Under the pieces are notes generated by a model that saw only the letters and a list, made by a program, of their open reading frames with translations, did not search any database and had not been told where the DNA came from. Shown here in pieces: positions 44,430-55,920 of a DNA stretch of 64,000 nucleotides (position 1 is its first letter; each line of letters begins with the position of its first letter). Source of the DNA: Amblyomma americanum (taxonomy: Eukaryota; Arthropoda; Arachnida; Ixodida; Ixodidae); the NCBI RefSeq assembly GCF_052857255.1, contig NC_135505.1:51807507-51871506 (forward strand). The letters run 5' to 3'. The position numbers and the translations under genes are program-made.

Positions 44430-47400
44430 TAATGGAACTGCAGAGGCCTCTCCACAAAGCTGGGAGAGCTCAAATCTCGACTTCGCATGAACAAGCTCCA
44501 GGTTTGGGTCCTGCTACTGCAGGAGACCAATGCCTTGCCATCCATTCCGGGCTTTAATGGATACATGTCTCCTTCAATGAACGACCGTCGTGTGCACCCT
44601 GTTGCCCTTCCGGGAAAGGCGGTGGTGTACGTTGATGCGCGTTTTCCTCAAGGTCGCCTCTCTCTAGAAAACTGGTGCACCTCATATCAAGAGCTGTGAA
44701 GCTTATCAAGGCAACTGTTGTGGTCATGTCATACTATGTAAGACCCGCCGGTGGAGTTCCCTCCCGCATTAATCTTGAGCGCTTATTAACTCTACGACGA
44801 CAGCACCGAAGGTGGCCTGTTTTAGACGGTGGTGACTTTAACGCCCCTCATCCGAATTGGGGGTGCCCCACTTCAAGCCCTCGTGGTAGGCGTGTGCGAG
44901 ACGCATTCGCGGATTCTCTGTTCGTTTTATTCAACCATCCAGATTCAGCAACGCGGACTGTGCGCAATGCTCGCAGTCCAACATATGCTCCGGACCTTAC
45001 CTGGTGGTCAAGACCCGGGACTCCATCGTGGCACCTGGAGCCAGACTGCTGGGGTAGTGACCATCCTATCATTACCGGTCTCCATCCATCAAGGGCCCGC
45101 CGATTACGCCGTAGGTGTTTTGTGGTGTATTGGGACACGTTTCGCACCACCGTCGAAGATCTCTCTCTGCAGTCATCTGCACTACTTGTGGACTGCATAC
45201 AAACTGCGCTGAATAAGGCTACTGCAGTCACCTGGACGGACTTGAATCACCCGGCGCCGGATGTTGGTCTGCTTAACCTGTCGACTGCTCGACGACAAAA
45301 GGAGATTACAGCTTCCTGAGACCGGACTTCTGTGCAAGCACGGACGAGTCTGAATTACCTTACTACCAAGGCTCGCAGATATGAACGCGATCCCTCGTGA
45401 CGGCAGTGGCATGCGTGCTGTGAGCAGTTCTCGACAAAATCATCGAATGCTGCTCTGTGGTGAACGTTTCCTGTAATATAACATGGTTCCCGTCGTCCTC
45501 ACGCAGCGGCCACAGCAGGCTTTGCAGCTAACTTAGCTCCGGATGATTTCGCCAGGAAGGCAGCGCGGAAGTTTCTCTCCAAGTATGATGTGTTGCCTCC
45601 AAGGGTCATAGGAGCCCCCCTGGCTTCCATTCCAGCATATATCGATAAGCTTCCATCTACAGCCGACGCCGAGGTAATTGCAAGCCCATTTTCAATGCCC
45701 GAATTGCTTGCAGCAATAGACGAGGCCCGTCGGAAGACTGCGCCCGGTCCGGACTCCATTCCTTACGAGTTTTACAAGAACATAAGTTCCGCTGTACTGC
45801 CTTAACTCCTCGCCACCATTAACAAGGTATGGATAGAAGGCCTCGTACCAGAAACCAGGAAATCGGCTATTGTGATCCCCATAGAAAATCCGGGGAAGCC
45901 GCCGACAGACCTCCGAAATTTCAGGCCTATATCGCTTACGCCAACGTTATGCAAGCTTACCGAAAAAATGCTTGTCACACGACTGTCGTGGTGGCTTGAG
46001 CACCATGGCTTCTACCATCCCGCCCAAATTCGCTTTCTTACGTTCATAGGTACAGAAGATGGACTGGCTGTCTTGGCGTCAGCAGTTCTGGCCTCAACTC
46101 GCAGCCACAATTTACGTACTGTACTTGCCATGGACGTTGAAAAGGCATCCAATAATATCAGTCATGCTGCCATCCTGGAATCGCTTGACGTGCTGCATTT
46201 CTCCGTTAGAGTGGAAATTTTGTTAAATCCTTCCTTGAAGGCCGACACTTTGCCATACACCTAAGTGGTGAGGCCGTCGGATCATTTGTGCCTCTTCGCG
46301 GCGTTCCCCAGGGATCGGAGTTGTCGCCAACATTATTTAATATTGCATTTATCTTCCTTGCTTGGCGCTTACATGATGTCTCTGAGAATTAGAATAAGTT
46401 AGTATTGTATGCTGATGATATAACGGTGTGGAGCACTCACAACGACCTGATTACTCAAGCAGCTGGCCTGAAATCAGCCATAGACATTACGTCGACTTTT
46501 GCTTCCTTAATTGGTCTGCAGCTTTCAGTGCGCAAAACCACGTTCGTGTCAGTCGCAAACCGCTTGGGGCGCCATAAACAGGCGGCAGCACCAATTCGTC
46601 TCCTCTATCCCGAACTCCAATCCAAGAAAGTTCGACCGTAAAAATCTTGGGCTTGACAAGAGACGAGTCAGGAACAGGTACTGCTTGGCTTTCTCGGGCT
46701 AAAATGCAAGCAATTCTGGCGTTGGGTCTGATTAGACGCATTGCTCCTAAAACAGGCGAAGCCCGCTCTCATAATGCACGAGAGTTTATTTATTTATTTC
46801 AAATACCTTCATGGTCCTAAGGGCATTATTGAGGGGAGTGGAAGAAGACGTAATATAACACAACAAGAAATGAAAATACGTTCATGGGTTGCAGCACTAC
46901 ATATGGCTCACTGCACTGAGTTTAACAGATTTCAGAAATTGTACAACTACATAGAAAGCTGGAAGAAAGAAAAAGAAAAAAACTAGAAAAGTTGGTCCGG
47001 GCGGTTGTGCAACCGTGCCTCGTTTACCAAGCCCAATTCCAGTGTTTGACGAGGGCTCAATGGGATCCTCTAGAAGCTGTTAATCGAGATGTAATGAGGT
47101 TCATCACTTGCCTTTCCCGCATTACCCTGATCGTGGCGCTCCAAGAACATGCGCAGCTGAATACACTAGATGAGTTGGTGCAGCAACGACGCTATTCTCG
47201 CCTCCTAATGCCAAGCCTTACAGACACAACGTGTGCACTCAAGGCATATGCTTCATCGCACTCCATTCTACAGTCGCCCCCGCCAATTCTTCCTCCCTGG
47301 CATTTTGTGCAACTAAGCGATAACAAGCCAACTGATCTACGTCGGCTATCATCCACCCGCGCGGCATCGTCATTTGGTGACCGAATTACAGAGCAAGACG

Positions 47401-48060
47401 CCAATATGCCGCATGGTTCCATCGTTATGTACGTTGATGCAATCATCCAGGCCTGCGAAACAACAACGGCAGTGTACTGTGTTTGCAAGCCTGCTCTGAA
47501 CAAAACATCAAGGTTTCGCCTTTCAGAATCTCCTTCCTCCTTTTGTGCGGAGATGCTTGCGGTTCAAGAGGAACTTTGCTCCGAGGCCGCCGTTCCCAAG
47601 CTGCCCACGGCCCGCATTGTCATCCGCACCGACGCCCTTCACGTCACACGCCTACTGCGACGAATCAGTCGCACCCCAGAAATCTTCCAAGACATCCATC
47701 GTCTAACAGCATGCATCCCGCAGCAAATCCGCATTGAGTGGGTCTCGCGTTACCTCCTGAGCGCACAAAGCCACGCAGATTCTGCGACCCGCATCCCCAA
47801 CCTCGTCTTTGCCTCGAGTCCTTACTCTGGATGACACCACCTTCCTTTTAACAAGAAAGGAACACCTCCGGCGCCGCACACGTGCTCTAATCCCTCCGTG
47901 TGCACTAACCCTCCCAGTTGTCTTACCCGTACAGAGGAGGTTGCACTTCGGAGGATACGGGTCGCGGTTGCCCTAACTCCAGCTGTGACACGCAAATGCC
48001 CGCATTTCAAAGATTTATATCCCCACCCCGGGTGTCCAGTCTGCAAGATTAGACAGTGAG
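44430..48060 (+). pseudogene. LINE-B ORF2 (EN, RT, RNase H)
   Basis: The endonuclease (44490-45110) has LLLQETNALPSIPGFNGY, DGGDFNAPHPNWG and CWGSDHPII. The RT (45590-46700) has KTAPGPDSIPYEFYKN, NFRPISLTPTLCKLTEKML, LAMDVEKASNNISH, VPQGSELSPTLFNIAF and LYADDITVWS, with all catalytic Asp kept. An insertion interrupts it at 46783-46990. RNase H (47400-47720) has MYVDAIIQACE, SSFCAEMLAVQE and VIRTDALHVTRLLRR. A C-terminal zinc-like region runs to about 48110. Frameshifts occur near 45320, 45810, 46265 and 46620. Confidence 0.85.
46783..46990 (-). mobile_element. Short insertion in LINE-B ORF2
   Basis: Comparison with LINE-B copy 2 shows about 208 bp of extra sequence between residues corresponding to RSHNAR and LVRAVVQP. 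It starts TTTATTTATTTATTTC and ends in a purine-rich stretch. The reversed TAAA-type repeat suggests the 3' tail of a CR1/L2-like element inserted on minus. Confidence 0.6.
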
Positions 48061-48311
48061 GCGGATATCCACCACCTCTTGTGGGACATCCCGGCGCAGA
48101 AGCCGACGAGAATTCCGCACCTGGCGGCAGTGGAACTCTCACCGGACAATCCGGATTCCTATACTGCATGGACACAGGCTCCATATCGTCGTTTACTTCT
48201 TGATTTCATCAAATCAACCCACCTTTTTTCATTTATTTAAGCATCTTACTCATCTCTCACTTAATAGTTTTTATGCCCTGAGGCAATAAACATCGCTTCA
48301 AAAAAAATACT

Positions 48312-48790
48312 GTGAGCCTTCCAGGGCTCTTCTTTAACTTGTACATACATAAAAAATGCAAGTACATGTTTATTTCTCCTCATAACGCTACATTGCCCAC
48401 ATATCATCTGATTAGTAGTAACATAAAATCTGTGCCCTCTTACAATTATTTAGGCGTATTTATCTCTTCTAGGATTTGTTGCAAAACGCATGTAGGTTGT
48501 ACAAACAACAATGCTAATTGTGTGCGGGGCTACACAGGGTACAATTTTTATCTTTCTTTTATTCCTGTAAAGTTACTTCACAAATTGTTATATCGCCTTA
48601 AATTTGAATATGCTGCATCTATCAACTACCCCAGTAAAGAAACGCTCATCTATAAAATTGAGTCTGCCGAGAACCGGGCCGCTACTTTCATTCTTTATAA
48701 TAAGCACCGTACCTCCAGCGCCACTTCTGTGAAAGCAAATTTATCGTTACCGCGGCTGCCAAAATGCAGACAGGAGAACGCTTAATCTGG
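48312..48790 (+). mobile_element. CR1/L2-like LINE-D, 3' part of RT fragment
   Basis: A 157-codon open piece gives LYIHKKCKYMFISPHNA, VPSYNYLGVFISS, KLLYRLKFEYAASINYP and KIESAENRAATFILYNKHR. These match the C-terminal RT region of CR1/L2 LINEs (KCKYM..., YKYLGV..., LEYA..., ENRAARFI). It continues LINE-D from 42475 across the LINE-B insertion. Confidence 0.8.
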
Positions 48791-48989
48791 CTTAATTTGT
48801 TTTTTTTTAATATGAATGTTGTGTACTTTAAATATATTATCAATACTGATAACGACATTGGACTTATGCCTCTTAACGCATACATCTGACTTTTACCCTG
48901 TATCTGGAAGTGACAAAGAAAATACGTCCGCATAGGGACCATGAGAGCGAATTACCTAGAAGATTTTTAATGGGGTAGAGCGCATATGG

Positions 48990-49200
48990 CAAGTTCTCTC
49001 TAGTCATGACTACCCACTCAAGAGAAAAGTACGCTCAAGAGAAACGTATATAAAAGCTGCATCTTACTGGTACTTACCTATGGGGCACAAACATTGAGGC
49101 TAACGAAAATGGTTCAACGTTAGTTAAAGACAACGCACCGAACTATGGAAAGAAAAATATTGGATGTAACTTGAAGTGGCCGGAAGCAGTTATAGTGGAC
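48990..49200 (+). mobile_element. RTE-like LINE fragment (plus)
   Basis: A short frame gives LKRNVYKSCILLVLTYGAQT, LRLTK and TMERKILDVT, the pattern of RTE-clade LINEs after the RT domain (Y.SCILP.LTYG.ETW, MER..L...). It is very truncated and merges with LINE-E to the right. Confidence 0.65.
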
Positions 49201-49254
49201 GAGGGAACAACCACGGTTTAATGACATCTTAGTCGAAATCAACTGGAACGAATG

Positions 49255-50500
49255 GGCTTCAGCATGGCATTTCTTTCGAGGGCAAGACTAACGCTGGTTC
49301 TTAAGATTACCGTTGGTTCCCTAGTTCTCGCGCGCAACCTCCAAAAAATCCAAAATGTCCAACACACGATCTACGCCGACGAGATCACGATCTGGGTTAA
49401 CAGTGGCAGCGACGGGCAAATCGAATCGTCGCTGCCGGAAGCGATAGATCTTGTGGAAGAACACCTGAAAAAGGCGGGGTTTTGATTCTCGCCCAAGACG
49501 TCAGAGCTCCTGCTGTACCGCCCCAACCAGAAAGGACGACCACACAACGGATCCAAGGAGAAGACAAGATATGAAGAAATCAGGCTACAAACATGGGGGG
49601 GGGGGGGGGGGGCGGTGACAGCGGATTCATCTACACCACGAAGAGAACGCCCTAGGCATGGTCATCGAATCCAGCTGCGTAAACGGTAGACGGTCAACAA
49701 GCTCGTTCACAAGACTGCCAATGCTGTGAGGTTACTGAAGAGAGTCACCAGCAGGAGATGTGGCGTCAGGGAGGAGAGCCTAATACGACTCGGCTTTCCT
49801 TCGTCATATGTCACATAACCTACGTGGCCGCCTTTCACTATTCGTACAAAGTGGAGAACAAAATAGTCGTAATTATATGCAGGGCCAACAACACGGCACT
49901 CGGCTGCCAAACGCGACCAGCACGGAGCCGCTGCTACAGCTTTGAGAGGCGCAGCACATATAGCAACTAGAAATTCTGACAACCACCGAAGCCTGACGAC
50001 ACAAACTCGAGCGGCTTGGCATCGGATACCACCGCCAGTAAGGAAATTATCCCGCGGAACGTCAGGACCAGCATACAAGTCGCTTCAGTCCCGCCAAACG
50101 TACACTCGACGTATAATCAAAGCAGAAGACAGACCAGAGACGCGGCCTTGCTTTGAGCCAACGGAAAAACGAGGGAAGTGCGCTTTGTGGAGGATGCCGA
50201 ATATCAAGAACATCGACGATACGCCGTTGCGGTCGTCGACAGGGCCGGAACGTTTATCCACTCCACCAGCGTAACGTCCCGACACGCTGAAGTGCCGAGG
50301 AATTGGCCATAGCACTCGCCATGTATGATCACGGTTGCGAGGTAGTTGTTAGCGACTCGTGCATAGCCGCAAAGAATTAGGCCAAGGGGAGAATATTCGT
50401 GGAAGCCTGCCGAATAATCAAGAAACTTAAATGCTCACCGAACAACAAGGTCGAGCTAGTCATGGTGAAGATGATGATGCACGCTGTTAAAGGTGGGGAT
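49255..50500 (+). mobile_element. LINE-E fragment (RT to RNase H)
   Basis: The plus frame opens with NVQHTIYADEITIWVNSGSD; the RT box reads YADE (49372-49383), with the second Asp lost. DLVEEHLKKAGF, SPKTSELLLYRPNQKGRP and a G-run (about 49596-49614) follow. Then come TRLSFVICHITYVAAFH, ANNTALG, RHYAVAV-type RNase H start (RRYAVAVVDRAGTFIHS, about 50225) and a final decayed stretch. 5'-truncated with many frame changes. The 3' end of a related copy is at 39585. Confidence 0.72.
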
Positions 50501-50539
50501 TGGGGTCGCTTCTCGACACAACCTCGGTCAAGATGACGC

Positions 50540-51370
50540 CCGATTCGTCCAGGACAGGAGTGCCGCTGAGTGAAGGATTCTTTAGTGTAGGAAGAAGACT
50601 TGGTTTATTTTACATATTTACAAGCTTTTGAGTTCAGACGTCTGCTGCTTCAGCTGCATCTGCAGTCCAATTTTATACACTGCGTCTTCCCTAGATTCCC
50701 CAGGTAGGGGACGCCCTCGCCGTGGTGGGTGTGGTCAAAACTTGCGCTTTCACACACAAACAGACACCTCAGCACAAATGGACACGCCCCTGGCATAAGT
50801 TAAGCCCGAGGGAGAGGGGTGTGCGGCCAGGACCCCGTCAGGCTGGCAGGCGACGCCAGGTGGTCGGCCCGCTCTCCGCCGGTCGGTGAACTTCGAAGAA
50901 ACTGAGGCGCAGCCCCTTCGGGAGATAATCCCCAGTTGTTCTGCCATTAGGCATGGCCGGCGAAGCCTGCAGACAAGCCACTGTGGCGATCTGTTCCCAC
51001 GCTGGTGCTGTGCCCGTGAGGCCAGGAGTAGTCGGGTAGGTGGAGACGTCGGGGAAAATCGGAAGACAGCCCGAACAACTTCGCGGCCCGGGACAGCTAC
51101 TCCTTAAGAGGATTTTCGCAGAACCTTGCTCCCGCTTGTCCCACGCAGCAACGACCGGGCGAGCGCGGTAAATGCATACCGCAGACACATGGCGAGAGAT
51201 TCTGTCTTGGTGGCAATCCTCGAGACAACGACCGGGCGAGCGCGGTAAATGCATACCGCAGACACATGGCGAGAGATTCTGTCTTGGTGGCAATTCTCGA
51301 GACATGCTGGCGCCAATCCTAATACCAGCTGGCGGCCATTCCTAATAACGCATAAAGTTAAAGAACCCTT
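50540..51370. other. Unidentified repeat-like block with 77-bp duplication
   Basis: GC-rich sequence. It contains AATAAA on the minus strand (about 50600) and ends in a duplicated segment. Open frames on both strands (155 codons on minus) result from composition plus the duplication. It could be a solo LTR read on minus, but I cannot show matching ends. Confidence 0.35.
51149..51302. repeat. 77-bp tandem duplication
   Basis: Units 51149-51225 and 51226-51302 are identical apart from one C/T change (GGCAATCCTC versus GGCAATTCTC). Each contains CGCGGTAAATGCATACCGC, an 8-bp inverted repeat around TGC. Confidence 0.93.
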
Positions 51371-51564
51371 GATGGAGAATTTCAGATAGGTCACCCATAA
51401 AAATTACAAGCAATACAAAAAGCTGTCGTGCATCCTGCAACAACTCAGAGGATGGAGAGATGTTATGGCTTAAGTCCCAGCGCAACGAACATGTAAGCCT
51501 CTAATCAATAGGCATGACATTCTCCAGCAGGCGCAGTGTAAAAGCCTGAGGATTAAAATTTTGT

Positions 51565-51768
51565 TTATTTACTTATTTTAGGGTTTAACGTTCCAAGGAA
51601 CACGGGCCATAAGGGGCGCCGTTGCGGCTGGCGCAAGATAATTAGGACACCTGGGCTTCGTTAAAGTGCACTGAAGTCGGTCAGTAAACTGGCCTCTAAC
51701 ATCGAACCTTCGTCTTGAGGCCGCGGCAGAGCACTATAACCACTCAGCCATCCCGGCGATTACTGGCT
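51565..51768 (-). mobile_element. tRNA-derived SINE (minus, degraded)
   Basis: Reversed body motifs (CACCTGGGCTTCGTTAAAGT, ACTGGCCTCTAACAT), a B-box remnant (AACATCGAACC) and the complement of the A box (TAACCACTCAGCCA at about 51737-51750) appear in the order expected for a minus-strand copy of the SINE at 37791. Confidence 0.75.
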
Positions 51769-52370
51769 ATTCCGGGTAACTTGCTGCATGTAACTATGAC
51801 AGCCGTCTTACAAGGTCTTTGAAAGTTTAGCGCAGCCTTGGTAATTGTATTAGACGAAATTTCAAATATGCTAAGCAGTACCTGGTTGGTAATGTTTATT
51901 GAAGTGTGTATATTCATTCATATTAGGTAATACATTGCCAGTCACCAGAAAGTAACTTTTCAAAACGCAGTTCTTCAATTCTAAAATGTGTTCGTAAAGA
52001 CTTAAAATAGTACCCTACTAAGATGCACGTATGTCATGAATGAAATCACTAGCATCTGTTTGTGTTTAAGAAAAGAAAGAGCTGGCAGTGAAAACACTGA
52101 TATTATACTTGTTTTAGATTTATTTTGCTGAGCACTTCTTGGAGAGCACCGTCAGAATACATGCTTGACAAAAATAGAATCTCATCAGCCTTAGAGAGCT
52201 GAGATGCTTTTCCAAAACGCCAATTTTTTTCTGCGTCAGCACTAAGGCTGCCCTCATAATGGTGATAAAGTTGAACTCTTCACAGTTTTAACGCATTAAA
52301 TCATCATCGAGTGTGGAGTCAGAAGTTCAAAACATGACCCATATAAGAGTTCCAGACTTGAAGAAAAGCC
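51769..52370. other. No gene seen
   Basis: AT-rich sequence without recognisable coding or repeat family. Confidence 0.6.
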
Positions 52371-52492
52371 TTCAGACTTTCACATTCTCATTGAAAAAAA
52401 CAACAACAAAGAAGCCTATCAATGTATTGCTTGTGGTCCTATAGCTTATGACTAGCATTTTATTTGCTATGACAGGACAGACAGTGGTGTGC

Positions 52493-52710
52493 CTATTCAC
52501 AAAATCTTCCTCCACAACAACGGTCCGCATCCACACATCGCATGGTTTCCGGTTGCCTCCATTTTCCGTCAGGACACGAACAGACTTGGTCGCCAATGAT
52601 TGCACTTCCTCTTCCTCTTTATATCCCGGAATATGTTTTCCGGGTACTGTCCATCTCTGCACAGCTTTTTGACCTCGTCTGAATCACAAGGCGAGGCCTG
52701 CGAGGTACCA
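52493..52710 (-). pseudogene. Possible decayed TIL-type (trypsin-inhibitor-like) domain
   Basis: A 33-codon minus frame (52591-52493) reads VCSCPDGKWRQPETMRCV, then DADRC, then a stop. The spacing CxC-PDG-(x)n-RCV-xxxxC matches the end of TIL-type Cys-rich inhibitor domains, which are abundant in tick saliva. Just upstream (about 52710-52610), in another frame, SPCDSDEVKKLCRDGQYPE could be the start of the same domain. No signal peptide, clear exon borders or single frame are seen, so this may be a pseudo-exon or coincidence. Confidence 0.3.
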
Positions 52711-52759
52711 TGCAAGAGAGCTTATAATTTCTAAGCCTTGATATTTCCTGCATAATGTT

Positions 52760-54095
52760 TAAGAGCGCATAACAAGATAGGCCAATGAATTTTGTTCAGA
52801 AAGAAATTAGCAATGAAAAGTTTACAGTAAGGGTGCACTTTTTTAGCAAATGTGCATTCATGTAAAAAATGCGAATTTGCACGACCAGCTGTTCGTGGAA
52901 CATCGGCCGCAAGCTCGCAACTAGAAAAATATGAAGGTGAGCGCTTTCATGCTGTCATCATCATGTGATGTGCGGCTCGGAGTCTTAGGATTTTGATGGG
53001 TGAGGCGCATCTTGTGAGTTCATCATCGCTGAATTCCTTAAGTTGAGCTTTTGCATTATTCAGAAAACATTTCACCTATCGAGGACGCGAATGCGAAAGA
53101 AAGAGATAAGCACGTAAAGTGTTACGAAAGACTTAAGAGTGACGGGAGACAGTTGTGCGAGATCTCGATATTGATAGAATTAGAGAACAGGAACTAGGTC
53201 AGAGAGTGCACGCCCGTGAAGATCACATCTGCACGCGAATGATACAGGGGACACACTGTGTGGCCACTTGGCGCCCAGCATCATTTCAGGAACATACCGT
53301 TTGACGTTGCGGTTTCGGTGAGCGACCTACTACCAATGATGCCGCGTATATCAGTGGTAGCTTTTAACATAACCGGTTCATCGCTACGAACAAAAGCGAG
53401 ACACGATATTTGAGGTGGTCTTAGGATAAATATGACCCGATGCAGAATTTTAATTTAGAGACACTTTCCTTAATCAAGTTTGATAAAGTTCACCGCTAGG
53501 CAATATACGTCTTTGTCAGTTTTCTTGTTTTTCCTCAGTTACCATTAAATAAGTTTTCCTCGCGATAATTATGACAGTCGCAAAGCGAGTATCAGGCAGA
53601 ACACGAAAATGCCCATAAATCAAAAGGTGTGGACCCAAAGTACGTATTTCGGCAATGTCTTGAACTTCTATGTAAATTTTGTTGTATGTAAATTTTGTCA
53701 CGATCATACGTTTAAAGGGTTTCTGCTCCACCTGAAGGAAATATTTACTTCAACTATAGAGCTATGGTGCCCTACTTTTATTTCATTTCATTTATTGTTA
53801 CCCTCAGAGCGCTCTCATTACAGAGGAAGTGGGAGAATGGAAGCAAGGTTAAAAAATGAAGCACACTGTTCAAGATGGAACGCGATACAAGTGAACATTC
53901 TCCTGCAGCCATCAAGGACGTTAGGATATGTGCTGAAAATTTTGTGGTTTACCGTCTCAAAGGGATACGTAGGCCTGCGATGGGACGTCGCAATGTAGGG
54001 CTCAAAATAATTTAGACTACCTTGCGTTCCTTAACGTACGCTAACACTGAACAGCACACGAAAGCCTTCTGTGTGTCTCCTCCATCGATACGCGA
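52760..54095. other. No gene recognised
   Basis: AT-rich; the longest frame (53609-53998, 129 codons) resembles nothing known to me. Confidence 0.55.
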
Positions 54096-54097
54096 TA

Positions 54098-54165
54098 GCC
54101 GCGGCCGGCATTGAAATCGCGTCTTCCGGCTGAGTAGCCAAAACACTCACCGCGGAGCATTCGCC
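54098..54165 (-). mobile_element. SINE head fragment (minus)
   Basis: CGCGGCCGGCATTGAAATCG followed by CGTCTTCCGGCTGAGTAGCC and ACTCACCGCGG resembles the reversed tRNA-like head of the local SINE family, mutated in the B box. Confidence 0.5.
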
Positions 54166-54834
54166 GCAAGTTCACGATATCGAATAAGTTTTCAGTGAAG
54201 AATGAACCACCGATGTATTTGGAAGAACTACTGCGTTATCTAAATTTCTAATCCACGTAACTTCAGTTTTTCGATTGAATTTGGCTCATTAGGATTTTAT
54301 ATGGCCTTTTTTTGCCGCATTTATTTGGACACAACAAATGCTGCTAATGATAGCATTAAATGAGTACTAATTCTGTAATATGCTGCTCTATGGTAGATAT
54401 CACCAGATCTACACGTGAGGCGCATGTAGCGACAGCTGCGAATGTGCATTAACAAATATTGCCTCTAGAAGTTTACGAATTTTGCAAAGTTCAAATCCTC
54501 CTTGTACTGCTTAATCTTGTTCTCCTTAAAAGCCTCCAAGGTCCATATTTATAATCTACAATGTTAATCGAATATTGACAGCAAAAGTACAAACTCAGAT
54601 CTAAAAGTAAAGATTGTTTAGGGTGATGAGGGTTTCGAAGAAATAAAAAGAAACGCGTTAGACTGTTTTTTTAGTAAGCAATATGTTGCCAAAAGACTAT
54701 TTTTTTTACAAACAGGGAGAGTTGCTGTTGTGTTGAGTTGTTCATACAATAAAGTGATATGTATTACCATCTCGTAAGTTACATGATGATGATAAATGCC
54801 AATCAGGAGAGCAAGCTGCCGGCTTGTTGGTGAT

Positions 54835-54953
54835 TCATGTTTTGAAGAAGGCAGCGCAGAATACGGACGAGAGACAGAAGAGAGGACAAAATTAGACGTG
54901 CACGAGCTCTTTGTCTCCGGTCGGTATTATGGGCTGCCTTCTTCAGAACATGA
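54835..54953. repeat. Fold-back inverted repeat
   Basis: Arms 54835-54880 and 54908-54953 (46 bp each) are inverted copies with about 80% identity, separated by 27 bp. Each arm carries TGAAGAAGGCAGC; on minus the right arm reads CTGAAGAAGGCAGC. It could be a MITE or two head-to-head copies of a PLE terminal motif. Confidence 0.75.
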
Positions 54954-54959
54954 TAAATG

Positions 54960-55715
54960 TAAACTAGCTATATAATCTTACTTTGGTAAATATACTCAGA
55001 TTCAGAACCAACTTTCATCTTCCCGGTGTAAACTACTATCTTGCCATACTCCACGAATCCTATCACGGCTTGCACCTTTTGAAAATTGAGCACTTCATAG
55101 CCGAGCCTAGGCGTCAGTTCATCTCGGATCTCTATCGTAATTTCATGCATCGCGGTCTAAGCGGGCTTAATCTGCATAGAAATATGGGCTAAGGTTACTC
55201 TGTGTTCCATTCTAACAGCAGTACTCATCCATGATGTCAAATGTTGGCCAGTATCACTTCGTCTTCAAGCACCCAGCCCCAGCCCCGAAACGTCAACCGC
55301 GTCCTTAAGAGTAGTGAGAAAAGGTGTGTGTTATCATGAGAGGCTCCATTTCGATAAAATGTGCATGTCAGAGCTGCGCTTTGGAGCTTTCACCTGCCAC
55401 GGTTGGCAGCTGGTAAAGTGGATAGAGAAATTTCCATGGGGTGAGAGAGCACAAGGTAGAAGGAAGACGAAAAAGAGTCGGAAGCGACGGGTGGCTGTTT
55501 GCTATATGAAGTGAGCAAAATCTCCTTTTATTTTTTAGTTGAGGGGACGGAGGGCGAAAGTGGTAGCAGAAAGGCAGAGGGATGGGCAGACGACGGAGGG
55601 CGTGTGGTGAAGCCCTTCAAAAATGGCCTCAGTGTGACTTCCCACACTAAGAAAACACGTAAACACCTATCGTCAACATGACCTTCCTGACTATTTTGCC
55701 GTGCAGGGCAAATGC
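54960..55715. other. No gene seen
   Basis: Purine-rich patches and short frames only. Confidence 0.55.
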
Positions 55716-55719
55716 TTCT

Positions 55720-55920
55720 TCCATATCTGCCCAGTCAACCCGTTCCTGTTCTGGCTACGGCCACCTCATCCACGCCAGCTTGAAAATCTCTTCCGCCATC
55801 TAAATTTTTCAGCAGCGACCTGCTCACTTGCCTTGCCTTGGAGTCCAATCTTTTACCATTAACGTTCGTCGGTCATCTGGCCTTCACGCTGCAAAGTTCT
55901 TTAACCGGCAGTGACATCGC
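55720..55920 (-). mobile_element. RTE-like LINE C-terminal fragment (minus)
   Basis: The minus strand translates to TLMVKDWTPRQGK, a basic stretch and WRGWGG-like residues in shifting frames. These resemble the R.DDRWT..V.DW.PR...R..GRP..RW end of RTE-clade ORF2. Low complexity and frame changes limit certainty. Confidence 0.5.

Larger units (their letters stand above)
42480..48310 (+). mobile_element. LINE-B copy 3, nearly full length
   Basis: An I-group LINE of ~5.8 kb including a 140-bp duplication and a ~208-bp insertion. ORF1 with zinc knuckles is followed by ORF2 with EN, RT, RNase H and a C-terminal zinc motif, then a 3' UTR (GCCCTGAGGCAATAAACATC) and a short A-tail at about 48302-48308. 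It splits a CR1-like LINE. It is the most complete of three LINE-B copies in the window and the only one that keeps the YADD box. Confidence 0.88.

Noticed and set aside
50838..51305. 155-codon minus frame with an internal repeat (ENCHQDRISRHVSAVC-like twice)
   Set aside because: The protein repeat is a by-product of the 77-bp DNA duplication; no family resemblance.
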